DNA from: Tiliqua scincoides
Taxonomy: Eukaryota; Chordata; Lepidosauria; Squamata; Scincidae
Assembly (NCBI RefSeq): GCF_035046505.1
Contig: NC_089824.1
Coordinates: 218,496,596-218,560,595, forward strand
Length of the DNA stretch: 64,000 nt
Direction: 5' to 3'
Position 1 is the first letter of the stretch. Every line of letters starts with the position of its first letter. A model generated the notes under the pieces. The model ran no database searches, had not been told where the DNA came from, and saw only the letters and a program-made list of their open reading frames with translations. This document shows positions 42,353 to 56,400 of this stretch, in pieces. A program made the translations under genes and the position numbers.

Positions 42353-45300
42353 CTGCAAGGAAACATGTTTAAATAACTGGGTTAATTGTAGAATTCTGGT
42401 TTCATAGGTATGATGGTTTATCTTCTGATTCAGAGGATGTCAAGGAGACACAGGAAGCAATTTAGATATCTTTTTCTATACTTTAAAAAAACACTTTGTG
42501 CACAACTTTGGTTTCTGTTTACTAAACTTTCAGCTGACTTACCCAGAATTCCAGTTTTGAGCAGATGTTTTGCATTTTGAAATTGCCATTTGAGATTCCA
42601 GCACATACAGCACATACATTTGAGGAGCCACATACAACTTCCAGCTGAAGGCAGGCTCTGACTTCAGGCTTTCCTCTTGGCCATTCCCAAAAGAACTTTT
42701 CACAACATTTTGCCCTGGCTGATGTCCATCTTGTCTGTTATTTGAGAGGGCTTCCTGAGCTTCCTTGGCTCCACTGTGAGGGCCCAAAGTGCACTGCCAT
42801 ATGCCAGGAGCACCAGGAATGATCTTCTGCCTTTCTATATTTAACTAATTGTGGGCATTTTTGGAGGCTGGAGTGAGAAGGTCTAAATTGATCAGGGAAG
42901 TAATTTAGGGATGAGGAACATTTAATCAATACCATTTTCCTGATCTAAATTGTCCACCTCAAACTGATATTTGTTCTATAGGGGCAGAAACAGAGGTCTC
43001 TGTCTGAATTTTTCCTCCACCAAGTACTTAACAGTGTTTTTGAGTGGAGAAAGTTCAGATGAGGTGAATAGCATTGGGTGAAATGGTTCCATACCTGCAA
43101 ATTCATGCTGCTTTTCTGATCAGATCAACAGCTCCATATGGTGAGTGTCTGAGGGATCAGTCATGTATCTCCAAAAAAGACATTCAAGGGTGTGTCAATT
43201 TAACCCCACTTTTTTTTTTTAATATATAATTTCTGGGATCCAAAGTCTACCTTTCCATTCTATTCCATTCTGTCCAGTTAATGAAAAGCCAACACACCAG
43301 AAAATTGTGCTCATAGAGCCGAGATCTGCTGACTCTCAACTTGAAGCCAAATTGGCAGGAGAAGGAACCAGGGGAAAGCAGGGGGGAAAATGTGAGTGGC
43401 TTGTGGACCTTCTATGATTGTCCCAAGAGTCAGGACTATACAATGTGCTTCACATATGTCATTTTCAGGTGGATCCACAAGCTACCTCAACAAAGTATGT
43501 TTACAAATTCATATTTATCAAGGGAAGGAGCAGCGCAGGGGAGGCTAGGTGAGTAGTGTTCATTCCACTCCTTCCAATTCCCCCTTGTAAAGCTTCCTAG
43601 CACTGCACTGGGAGCTTCCTAGTAGGGACATGTGGCGTGTAGGATAGCAGGTGAGGCAGAGCCACCCCACTGGCAGCCTTCGAAAAGCGCCACCACTGCT
43701 GTGTGAGTTGTACAAACACTAACACAGCAGCACTGTGGCACTTTTCAAAGCTCTGCCTCACCTGCCACCTCCCACACCATATGTCCCTGCTTCCTAGCAC
43801 TTGCTCTTTGGCACTGCTCTTGACCCACACAAGGTTACTATGGTTGGCAACCTTCAGTCTTGAAAGACTATGGTATATAAGCCTACAGCACCTGGTATTC
43901 CTTGGCAGTCTCCCATCCAAGTATTAACCAGGCCTGACCCTGCTTAGCTTCTGAGATCAGGTGAGATCAGACATGTGCAGGGTAACAGTTGCTGCACACA
44001 AGGTTAGGTGCTACATTTACAGAAGCCCTGCTGAACCATCACTCTAGAGACTGTCTGTGCCTCACCTTCATATGGGCACTGCCCGTATGTAAACACCTCG
44101 TAGAGGAGGATCCCATAGGACCAAACATCCGACTTCGGGGAGTAGGTCTGATAGACAGCTGCTTCGGGGGCAGTCCACTTCACAGGGATCATGGCATTGC
44201 TGGTGGTGGAGTATACATCATCCTGGAAAGGGGCCAAAAAAATGTCTTTAGCAAAATCACCTGAAGGCGATCTCTGTCTGAGAGGCTTTGGGCAAGGAAA
44301 AGTACATTTCCTTGGCAGGGTGGCTGCATCCTGCCAATACTTAATGCCCCAAGCGGAGTCAGGATCTATTCAGGTACTGTTTCAGGAATATCCACAATAC
44401 CACACAAAATTCTGTAAGGCAGACAGAATTAATATCCAATTACAGAGGCAAACACGCATTTTGCTTCCTTAAACGTTATACCAATTCCTGGATATATTTG
44501 GGGTGCCGATTCCAAAAATGGTGTCCGTTTTGCCCTATCACGTCTAGTTTTGGAGACACGGCATAGCCTCTTTGTGAATGGTTCAAGCAGCTTCCTCATG
44601 AGGAAACCTACATGGCTTCAACCCCAGTGACTTCATGGCAGAGGTGATTTGAACCAGGAACTTTCAGTTAATTTAGATGGGGCTTGAGCAGGAGAATGTC
44701 CCAGTGGGGTTAAGCTCAGAATAGAATAATACTTAGAGAATAATACTTAGAGTCCATTCAGGGCTGGCCCATCCATAAGGCTGACTGAGGCAGTTGCCTC
44801 GGGGAGCAGATTGGTGAGGGGGGGATCCACCTCTGTTGGCTCTTTTGCCACCATTGCTGCTGCTCCTTGCACGCCCTGGACTAGAAAAGAGGGGGATAGA
44901 GTGGAAGAGGATGTGTGGAGGAGATGAGTGAGCCCAAACATTGGAGACTCTCTTCGGCACCTTCTGCCATTCCCTCTTCCAGTCCAGGGAGTGGGAAGAG
45001 CAAAGGCTGGTGCATCGCTGAGTAAGGGGAGGGCAGCGCTTAAAAACTGCAGCTGGTGAGCCCCATCTTAAAGGTGGCTTTCTCCTTTTTCTCTCTCATA
45101 AGAGGAAATGCCTCTGCAAAGATGTCTACAGATGCATGAGAAAAGGACGCCATGTATAGCTTTTACCCACTAGTGCAGGGGTGTCAAACTCATTTTATAG
45201 CTGAATAGCATTCATTGCACCTGCTGAGGGCTGGAAGTGGCATCATGAAGTAGGAAGTGACATCATGAAGCAGATGAAGGCCAGAAAAAAGCACTTTGCT

Positions 45301-48300
45301 CTCACATAGAAACTCATTAGCTGCAAATGACAGAAGAGCAAATGTGCAAATTTTGTTTATAATTTCAAGATATGACAGAGCCCACTGATCATGCTGGAAG
45401 AGCCCAATTATAATGGGGGTGGTGGAGAAATTGCTTCAGAGGGCCACATCTGGCCCCCAGGCCTTGGGTTTGACATCCCTGCATTAGTGGATACAAGTTG
45501 TGCCTCGTTATCCTCTTGGGTTCCATGATGGAACCCCCAGTGAATACAAAAATCAGTGGATACCAAATCAGTGGAAAAATAGCTTTCAAGTCCCACTTCC
45601 AGGCTGCACTTCCGACACCAAAGTCACCCCAGAATGCATTGGTATAGACTCTACCACATTCAGTCACTACATGGGGTGAATTATGGAATCTATAGTGGAA
45701 TGAAATTATAATTATTTAACAGTATAAAGGTGGGAAATGGGATTTTGGTGCTTTTTTCCTTGTTAAAAGGCATTTAAAGGTGAACCCTGGTATCAGTAGT
45801 GAGTCAAATCAGTGGATACTAAATCAGTGGATACTGAGGTCCCACCTGTATGCAAAGTTAATCAATAATCATCTAAAACTCAAGATCAATTGAGTTTTCT
45901 TCAGTTTGCTGGCAGGCCTACATGCTACAAACTGTTCAATGAAGGAATACATATAAGGGCCATATCTGAGAGGCTTCCTTGAACAAACCTTCAGGAGCCT
46001 GGCAAGGCCAAAGTCCGCAATTTTGCAGGACAGGTCCTCTCCCACAAGTATGTTTCTGGCTGCCAAATCTCTGTGGACAATGTGCTGCTCTTCCAGGTAC
46101 ATCATCCCATCAGCCACCTGGCAAGAGATGCTGAGCAAGTGATGCACAGTCAGTTCCTTTCCAGCAATACCTGCAAAAAACAGGAAGGGATGAGATAATT
46201 TCTGTTAATCGTCAAAACTCATTCAGTTTTGCCTGGGTTTTCCTTCAAAGGTGCAAAGAATGCAATGCTGCTGATGTAATTTCAGGTAACAGTCAGAACA
46301 TTTTTTTTTTTGCTCTCCTCAAGTCTTGCCTTAAACAAGTGCAGTGTCCAGTTGAGTTCAGGGAAGCTCTAACACCCATATTTTGAAGATAAAAAATTTG
46401 ATAGTTTGGGGATGGAGCAGTAGCTCCATAGCAGAGCACTAGCTCTGCATGCAAAAGATTCCCAGTCCACTCGCTGGAGTCTTCAGGAAGGAACAAAATC
46501 CTGGAAAGTTGCTCCCAGCCAGTGTAGTCAGTACTGAGTCAGACAGATGAACTATCTGACTCAGTGGAAGTTCTGTTTCTGCAACTCACAGTGCAATCCT
46601 AACTTGTGCTGGAGACAGGCAGGCCAGGAGGCCAGTGCTGTATCCAGTGCAAGACTGGGGTCAGAAGTGACTCAGCAGGAGGTAAGGGGAAACTCTTCCC
46701 CTACCCCCGGGGTAAGCCACCACAGCCCCAATGGGTCTCCTCAGACCTGCGCCACCTCAGGAGGTGACACAAATCTGAGGAGAACGGAGCTGCTCTGCGC
46801 TGTTCGGGGAACAGGGTTGGGATCTGGCATAACATAAAGTCCCTTGCACCAGCCTAACTGCCTCCGGAGTGGTGCAAAAGTGCTTTAAGGCACTTTTGTG
46901 ACACCTCTGGGCCAGTACAAGGGACTTGTGTCGTCCTAACTCCTAGTTAAGATTGTGCCCTCAGAGAAATAGAGTGGAGTCTGAGGGGCCCCTGCCCCAT
47001 GTGCTACACCAAGGGGGGATGCATGACTGCCCCTCAGGCTTCACCGTAGTCATGGAGGAAGCACTGCCGGCTTCATGCCCCCCAACCCTCCTCCTTCAAA
47101 GGGGAGCATCCACAGGAGAAGGAACGGGGGTGTGAAGCCACCGCCGCAAGTACCCCTCCTCCAGGGAGAACCCTAGAAGTGACAACACAATGTCACGTGA
47201 TGCGGTGTCACTGCCCCAGGCCCTGGGCAACTATGCCTCTGCTACAACTATTTTAGTTTCAGATTCTTTTTTAAACTTCTGAAATACTCATTGGGCAAAT
47301 TCCCATTGCAGGATTCCATAGGTTTGAAAGACCATTATCCAGACCTCAGCCCATTTTTCGTTCTGTCATCTTCTTCAAGGGAAGTCCTGCCTAGTGAATT
47401 CACTAGAACGGAATACTTCTGGTAGATGAGGTTTTGCATGGGATGCCAAGCTCGGGACTCAGGGGGCTTAGCAGGCTCAATGTTTAATGCTTCACAACAA
47501 GAAACACTAAACAGAGACAGTGGCACTGTGGTTGCTGTGGTTGATATCATGCAATAGCAATGCTCTTAATCTGATCAAGTTCATGTTTCGGAGCCATTTG
47601 CCAAGTAGGCTGGCTGCTCTCCCGTCAGTGGCTCCAGACCTGTTCTCCTTGGGAGTTGTCCCTCCTTAGGTAAGAGACTGGAACTCAGAAGGAGGTCAAG
47701 TTGTTCACCAAAGGACGTTTCCCAGGAAAGAACACCCTACTGAAAAGCTGTTTGACCTGCTCCTTGTGACAAATCGTTCTCAGCTGGGAGTAAAAGGTGA
47801 AATAACATATACAGACCACAGTGATGATCTTTTGTTGTGCTTGGAGAGAGCTTCTTTGTCACCCAAATTGAGAGTTAGCTTCTGATTAGATCTTAATGGA
47901 CAAATTGAATATCCTCCTTGCCCAGAAGGAGGAAATATGGAAGAGTCATACTCAGAATAATCATCAGTAAGAAACTAGGGCTGCAATACGATAGACCAGC
48001 GATTTTCAACCATTGTGCCGTGGCACATTGGTGTGCCACAGGTGTGTTGCGAGAGTTTGGGGAAGGGTCATTCATTAGTAGGGCTATTTAGGGAATTTGA
48101 GGAAGGGCAGAACCACCGTCATTCTTCTGTCCGCTGCTGTTCAGATCAGATGTGCTATTCTGTGTAAATTTGTGCTAATGCATTTTGTTTATTCCTATAT
48201 CTCAGTGCTCATTTTTAAAATGATAAAATGTATCTTTAAAAAAAACTGATTGTGTGCCTTGACAATTTTAGCGTCTTGCAGTGGTGTACCTAGGAGTGCT

Positions 48301-51300
48301 ACAGGTGAAAGCATTTCTGGGTAACACAGCTGGGGCGGGTGCCGCCCCCCCAGCTATGCCGCCTGAGGGCTGCCTGTGCCTCCTGCCTCCCCATCCAAAG
48401 GTGTTCTGAGGGCTGAAGAGGCCATGCACAGCCTCTCTGATCCTCATAAGGCTTTCTAAGGCCTCCAGAGGGTTTTAAAATGTCACTTCTGGTTTTTGGG
48501 AAAACCAGAAGTGATGTCTTAAGACCCTCAGAAGGTGGGGGGGGCACTTGCCTTGGGCAGCACAGCAGCCGGGACCGCCACTCGTGTCTTGTCAGTCTGC
48601 CATGAGATGCAAAAGGTTGAAAATCATTGCTTTAGACCAAGGGTGCCCAAACCCTGGCCCTGGGGCCACTTGCGGCCCTCGAGGTCTCTCAATGCAGCCC
48701 TCAGGGAACCTCCAGTCTCCAATGAGCCTTTGGCCCTCCGGAGATTTGTTGGAGCCCACACTGGCCCGACCCAACTGCTCTCAGCGTGGGGGCGACTGTT
48801 TGACCTCTGGCATTTGCTGTGGGATGAGGGCTCCCTCCACTGCTTGCTGTTTCACGTCTGTGATGCAGTAGCGGCAGCAAAGGAAAGGCCAGCCTTGCTT
48901 TGTGCAAGGTCTTTTATAGGCCTTGAGCTATTGCAAGACCTTCATTCATTCATATAAGTTCATCTTTAATATATTCATTTATATAAACTTATGTAAATTT
49001 ATTCAAATTTAAAATGTTAATTAGTTCTTCCCCCCCTCCGGCCCCTGACACAGTGTCAGAGAGATGATGTGGCCCTCCTGCCAAAAACTTTGGACAACCC
49101 TGCTTTAGACACTTACTTGGGACTAAGTTCCATTGAAATCAGTTGGACTTGTCCCAGAATAGACATGCCCAGGACTTACACATACACACCCAGCCACCCA
49201 CCACACATATACTCCATTGAGCAATCCTGCCAAGTTACTTGGCGGTTTGGACATTTCTTGGCAACTGAAACCGGGAAATCTCCTATGTAGGCGGAAGTGA
49301 CAAGAATACTCAGATCTCTACATGTGTTAACAACGTACCCATTGACTGCTATGGAATTTCACCATTGTTAGGGGTGTGGTCACCGGGGAGCCAAGAGAAC
49401 AGAGCCCCAGGACTTCTTGTGTGTTGGGGCTCAACAAGTACTCAACAAGAGTACTGGAGGGAGGCTTCCCTTGAATCCTTTTTCAAAGGGTGTAAGCTGA
49501 GAAGAAGCCTCACAGTGCTTTCAACACTGTTAACTGTACACCATAAAAGGTCTAGGTACCTTACAGGGATCAACCTTGAGTGACACTACAAGGACTAGTT
49601 AAGAGATGTTAAGATAAGGTTTGCAAGAGCTGGGCTGCTGGATCTGCAAGACTTCAGCTCTTCTGCAATAAAGATAATTTTTTTGCAAGAGCTGAGCTGT
49701 TTTGGCAAAATAGGCCTCTGAAAGATTCGAGCCACTGCGCAAGTTAGGATAAGGCCAATTACTGTATTTGTCAATTAAGATTATACCTTGCAGAGCCCCC
49801 CAAAAGGCTTGTGGTCTTGGACTATGGGAAGGTGAAATGTCTTAATATTCTTTTTGTAGTGTGTATTTGGGAATTTCAATGCATCTGTTTTGAAACAGCC
49901 ATCAGATTGACTTCCATTGAAGTATGTGTCAGGGAGTGACAGCATATTCTATGCTTGGGATCATTAGAAAAGGTATTGAGAACAAAACAGCTAATATTAT
50001 AATGCCGTTGTACAAATCGATGGTAAGGCCACACCTGGAGTATCGTGTCCAGTTCTGCTTGCCACATCTCAAAAAGGACATAGTGGAAATGGAAAATGTT
50101 CAAAAGAGAGCGACTAAGATGATTACTGGACTGGGGCACCTTCCTTATGAGGAAAGGCTATGGCGTTTGGGCCTCTTCAGCCTAGAAAAGAGGCGCCTGA
50201 GGGGGGACATGATTGAGACATACAAAATTATGCAAGGGAAGGATAAAGTGGATAGAGAGATGCTCTTTACACTCTCACATAATACCAGAACCAGGGGACA
50301 TCCACTAAAATTGAGTGTGGGCGGGTTAGGACAGGCAAAAGAAAATATTTCTTTACTCAGCGTGTGGTCGGTCTGTGGAACTCCTTGCCACAGGATGTGG
50401 TGCTGGCATCTAGCCTAGTCGCCTTTAAAAGGGGATTGGACAAGTTTCTGGAGGAAAAATCCATTATGGGGTACAAGCCATGATGTGTATGCGCAACCTC
50501 CTGATTTTAGGAATGGGTTATGTCAGAATGCCAGATGTAGGGGAGGGCACCAGGATGAGGTCTCTTGTTATCTGGTGTGCTCCCTGGGGCATTTGGTGGG
50601 CCGCTGTGAGATACAGGAAGCTGGACTAGATGGGTCTATGGCCTGATCCAGCGGGGCTGTTCTTATGTTCTTACATGTGGATGATATGAGTGGGGCCTCT
50701 TTGGTAAGCATGAGAGCTTTGGCTCTTTGGCATTTCCCCCAAACATGACACATGTGGCTCAGTGGAGATGCAACAGGCTGATAAAATGAGGGGAGAACAA
50801 TTGTGCAAGTGATACTAACTGTTGAGGTAACGGTGCAGGTTGCCTTTTCTCATCAGCTCGGTGACAATGTAGACTGGTTCTCCCACCGAGCAGACGGCCA
50901 GGAGCTTGATGAGTCTTGCGTGCTTCAAGCTTTTCAAATTCTGAATCTCTTTGGCAAAGTCGTCCCTCATGTCAGCTGTTAAAGAAACATGAGATGTTGC
51001 AGAGATGAGGGACTGAAGGGACTTTTGAAGCTCATTCTTTAGCTTTGCATCTTAGGTGCTCCTCCATTCCTGTGAATGTGACATTTCTTTAGTAGGGCAC
51101 CTCTGACCCCAGGAAGGCCAAGGCTCCCATCTCATCCTACTGTCTCACTCGCAAACTTGTTAATGCACCATAAATGGGTGTTAAGTGGTCCTGAACACAC
51201 AGTGTTGTTTAAAACCATCTGACAAGAAGAGGTGCCTTGCTGAATTGGATGAAGGTTCATCTAGTCCAGCATTATTTGCAGGACTTCCAGCAAGTCTCCC

Positions 51301-53411
51301 AACAAATTGGCCAGTGGTCCGACACTGGGCCACAATGTTCTTTCTGCCTGTTATGATAAAATGGGAGTGGAAAAACCATAAATGTAGCCAAGAATTCGTT
51401 AGAGGAAGGGTGGGATTAGATTGTAATTGTTCTATCCACGAAAGCAGATGGCTATAATAAGCAGAAATATTGTGTGGGGAAACTGCTTTGTAGGGATCTT
51501 TCCTTATACAGAGGAGTTTGGCCTGATTTTATCTCCCATTCGTAACTTTCTGGAACCTTGGACAGGGGTCTTTTCCAGCCCTTCCACCTAATGTCCTTAA
51601 TCTGGAGGTGCTGACTATTAAAATTTGGAGAATGTTCTGCATGCATGCAAGGTACATATTCTGTAGCTGATGGGCAGTCCAATCCTACCTGGTGTGCTGG
51701 GCTGCCGCGGTGCTGAAATGAATGTTGCAGCACCCTGAATGCACCAGGTAGCTGCCAGTGGCTCCTTGGGGGAAGGGGACATTTGTCCCCTTCCCCTGCA
51801 TAAGGAAAGTAACCCTACAATGGGGCTACTCAGCTCTGCGCCAGCTGTTTAGCCGGCAGAGAGTAGCTGAGTTCTGTGTCGGGCTAAGAGGCGTGGCATG
51901 GATCTGGGGGAGATGTGCTCCACTGGTCTGCCCCCTCCTGCCCTGCTCTCTCCTTCCACCATCCCTCCCCCCACCCCGGAACACCCCCTGCTCCCCAAGC
52001 CCCCATTTACTTCTCTGCTGCCCCAGCGCTCCCATGGAGCACCAGACAGCGGTCGCCTGTCCTCCGCCTGGCTGGTGGCTGGGCAGAATGAGTCGCAGTC
52101 GTGCCTTTCAGCATGTTTGTGACACTGCGTGCCGGCGCTGAGCTGACGCACAAAGGTCAGGATCAAGGCTTTATGGTCCTACTCTCTCCTTACAGGTCTT
52201 TGCCCCTTGCATTCAGAATTGTGTGAGGAACTCCCATTCCACAGGAACATAGCCAAACCACAGGGAAGGAAAAAGTCAGGGTTCAGTCCAGTCAAACAAC
52301 CAGGAAGCCAAGTCCAATCTACATTCACTCCCATGTTTGCCCTGTAGCAGACAACTGAGGAATGAAACTTGGCTTAGTCATAACAAGGCGACCGAATGAC
52401 TAGTTGGAAGGTAAGAAACAAGACGCTGAATGAGAGGAGAGTTTCACAATTGATGGCATATTCTACACCCCACAAACCTTGTTTCATGATTTTGATGGCC
52501 ACTGGCACTGTGTTCTTCCACGTTCCTTCCCACACTTCTCCAAAACATCCTTCCCCCATCTTCCTCCAGAGTTGAAACTCTGAACGGGGACGCTCCCATT
52601 GATCTGTCTCGGAAGGCCTCTGTAAGGGGCAGTCATATAGAACAAAACGTTATCATATTTGCAGAGGCAGAACAGACCATAATAGGGAATGGATAGGCCA
52701 ACACATTAATCCAACACATTAAAGGGTAACTATTTTCCTTGAAAGGAGTTATGATGATAGCAGAGCTCAAACTGTTATGAATCATATAAGAACAGTGTAA
52801 ATATAGAAATTTGAATTTTGAGTGGTGAAATGGAAACATTTCAAGTAAAAATAAATGCACTTTTGGGTGAATTTCTGTTTTTGACAGTAGTGTCTCTCAG
52901 TTTTTAAAGTTCTGTTTTTATCAACATCTGAGACAAAAAATGTGCAAAAATTGTGGGATACTCCTGCGCACAGTGTGCTTAAATGAGTCCATTGACTTCA
53001 AAGGGCTTAGGCATTCTGAATTCTAAATATGCATTGGATGGGTCTTTTAATTCCTAGCTTTTGATCAAAGTGACTAGAATTACAGTCTTGAGCAGGGAGT
53101 TGAACTGTAATCAGGGAACTTGTTTTAAGAATAGATTCAAATTAAGAATCAGAGCTGAAGGCAAACTATAATTCTGTCTTACTTGAACACAGGTAAGTGG
53201 GTGGGTCCAGGTAGATGGACTGAGATTTCTAGGTGGAGCCTGGCTGGGGGCCAGAAAAATTTGGCACATGTGTACAGGTGACTGGGAGGTGGAGAATTTC
53301 TAGCAAGGAATCTGGCTGAGTGATTGTGAATGTAGGCAAAGTATCAACCCTCTTTCAGCCTGATCTCTCAGTAACTCCCAGGAAACATAATAATTATCTA
53401 ACTGGGAGCTG

Positions 53412-53453
<42 letters not shown>

Positions 53454-56400
53454 CCCATGTAATACATGTGGAAAGGGAGACCTCTCTTATAGTAAAATTC
53501 AGGTTTCTGTTTCAAAAATGGTTTTGAGGTTATGAAATCTGGTTCCAAAATCCAAGAGTCACAGCAAAATACATGCTGAATTATGGATTTCATAACTTAG
53601 ATGTGCCACATTCAAAGCTTCAAACATGGAGGTAGTGAATCCACAATTTTACAAACTACACATAAAAATGAATAGGATGAATTATGGATGGGCAGGTAAG
53701 TTTCTAGTCCTTTAGTCCTATTTAGGCATTGCTTCTGTAAGTTGATGTAAGGAGAATTAGTGCTATTTCAACATCAAAGAAAGAAGAGAGAACTAATTGG
53801 AAAGAACTCCATAATTTCACACACCTCTGCAGGGAACAAATACTGACTACACAAGGGGCAATTAGAAGGAAATTCAGCACCAATCCACCCGCCCCACTGA
53901 CCAAGAAGCAATAGAACAGGTAAACCTGCAAACCGGAAGCTTTCCATTTAAAAGCATTGTCTTTCTAAAAAGCCCGAGTAGTACTTTGACCATCCATACT
54001 AGACAAGCTGGTACTGCAATTGCATTTTAGAACCAAATGACCTGCCACAAATTAGGTCTGAACACAACACAGGGGAACACAACATGAAAGTACTAGAATG
54101 AACATAGGATGATAATTCCAAAAAATGGGTTAGTGTGGAAGCAACCTTAGATTTAGATTGTTTTTCCAATACAGTAGTAACCTTTTGGATGCAGGGATGA
54201 AGCAAGGGGCTCTGAATGACCTTCCAGTTGACTGTATAATAGGCAAGGAGCTGCTCCAGGTTGGGAAAGGCGAGTTCTTTTTCTAGGCAGAGACTTCCTC
54301 CAATATCCTTGAAGATTCTGAAGTGTCTCACTTTATTGTGATTCCGAACTGGAAATTGGAGGGAAGGAGAGAATGTCATTGCTTTTGGCAACTTTGGACC
54401 CAGCCCCCTAACTAGATTGAAGGCATTGCTGCCAAACTCCAGGAAAGGTGGGCACTAGTCTTCTAAATAAACAAATAAATTGCCAGGAAACCCATACAGT
54501 ACTTTGAGGTGGCAACAGAGGATGCATTTCCAGAGACGCAGAAACAGCCTCCACTTCCCCTTCTCATGTTCAACTCACACATGTCTTATTTGTGCCACTA
54601 CCCATTGGTGAAGTCCCAGACTGCTGATTCTACAGATCACTGATATGAATCTATGGATCTAGGTAAGCAGGATTTCACCTCTGGAATCTCACACACACCT
54701 AAAGTTCAGCCTAAGGAAAACTCTCTGGTGGCTGCCCAGAGGAAGAAGATTTGGCAGCTATCTACGTCTCTAAGATTGGAGGGTTTGTGCACCTCAAACA
54801 AGGAACTCAAACCATTTGGAATGCGCCGACCAAACAATTTGGAAAGTACCCCACAATGCTGGAGTGACAGACTCTGAGCCAGGACGCAGTTTATTTATGT
54901 TCTTGCTAAGTCTCGGCTAAGAGATGGGCCTTGGGCAACAGGTAGGCTTAATTTACTGTTTAGACACTCAGTTGAGTTCAGATGCTCAACGAGGCAACAC
55001 TCATCACTGCTGGTGATTGCATTGGACATTATCTGCTCTCTCTGGTTCAGCATCAGTTGCCTGGATCCTAATTCCTTGCTACTAAAGCCTTGCAATAGGT
55101 CAGTTTCCTCCAAGCCTTGTTCAGTATTCCATCAGCATACTGCTTTGCCTGAGCAGGATATCATTGGTATTCAAGATCTTGGGGGGCGAGGGCGGGTTAA
55201 GCCTCTCAGCATCTGGCCCAAAGTATTTGGTGCCTGAGGTAGAATAACCAAATAATACTCCCTTCCCATGGTAGTAAACCCAGTGCGGGAGGCCAGCATG
55301 TCACCCCCACGATGAACCTCCTCCCATGTAGTGAGCAGGGTAACGCCCCGGACAGTAGGTGTGGTGTTGCACCATTGCCCTGTGCCCACTGGTTTTTTGA
55401 CTATAACATTTGATAGAATAGAAATATTTCAACGCGGTTGGTTTCATTGCATTCTCCATGAAATCACACATCGAATTATATATAACATGATGGTATTATT
55501 CAAAAGCACCAAGATTTTAAAAATTTTGGCCAGTAGTGGTGTCATGTCACCCCCCCCCCCCGTGCATGTCACCCAGTGTGGCCTGCACCCCCCTACTGAC
55601 ATCACTGAAAAGAAGGAATGATAGCCAAGCTAATGTCAGCCTGTGGTGTGGATATTTCTGAAGTATCTCACAATTCCAAACACGGTTTCTCCAGGGAGCC
55701 CAAAGGATCCAAATCCTGTTCTCTTAAGTGATGGGTTCTCTGACATGGGATTGGAAAAGAAGGAAAAAGATGGGTCCTCTGTCTTCAACATCTCCAGAAA
55801 GAAGTCCTATGACACTGAGATAAGTCAATGACTGACAATGTCAGAGGCAAGGGAGGGCACCAGGATGCAGGTCTCTTGTTATCTGGTGTGCTCCCTGGGC
55901 ATTTGGTGGGCCACTGGGAGATACAGGAAGCTAGACTAGATGGGCCTATGGCCTGATCCAGTGGGGCTCTTCTTATGTTCTTATGACAGTTTGCCCCAGA
56001 TCTAATGGTGTCCATGGATAAGCAGAACTACCAGCACTGGTCTAAAGGGCAATCACTGCTTGCTAGCTGTTGCACGTCACACTTAGTCACTGCCTAGCCG
56101 GATGCTGGTTCTCACCTTGCAACATATGACCTGTGTGGGCAGGATGCCACTGTGGATTGTGCCATGGGAGTCTAATTACATGGGGAAGAGGGAGTGTGTA
56201 GAATAGTAATTAGTATTTAGCTCCTCTAAGGTGGCCCTTGCAGACTTTCAGGAATGAGCTCATTGTACAACCTGCGCACAGCTTTGCACATACATTTTAT
56301 AAAAAGACACTGCTTGCTTTTAGGAAGCAAATTTGCATCTCATAATATCCACATCAATTTGTTTCCCTGCACAGTGTTAGGAGAGCCTGCCCTGCTTCCA

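Larger units (their letters stand above)
42353..44065 (-). other. SRMS intron 7
   Basis: Contains a foldback element (43625-43790) and the 5S/RTE SINE (43838-43994). The 42430-43620 part has no named repeat or exon that I can see. Confidence 0.5.
46171..50819 (-). other. SRMS intron 5 (4.6 kb), mostly transposons
   Basis: Holds a SINE (46405-46570), MITE F (46589-46960), nested hAT elements (47997-49102) and a CR1 (49946-50673). Stretches 46961-47990 and 49111-49945 show no gene. Confidence 0.55.

Noticed and set aside
43881-43988. A functional 5S rRNA gene
   Set aside because: The 5' part is diverged, the end continues into an RTE tail, there is no T-run terminator, and target duplications show retroposition.
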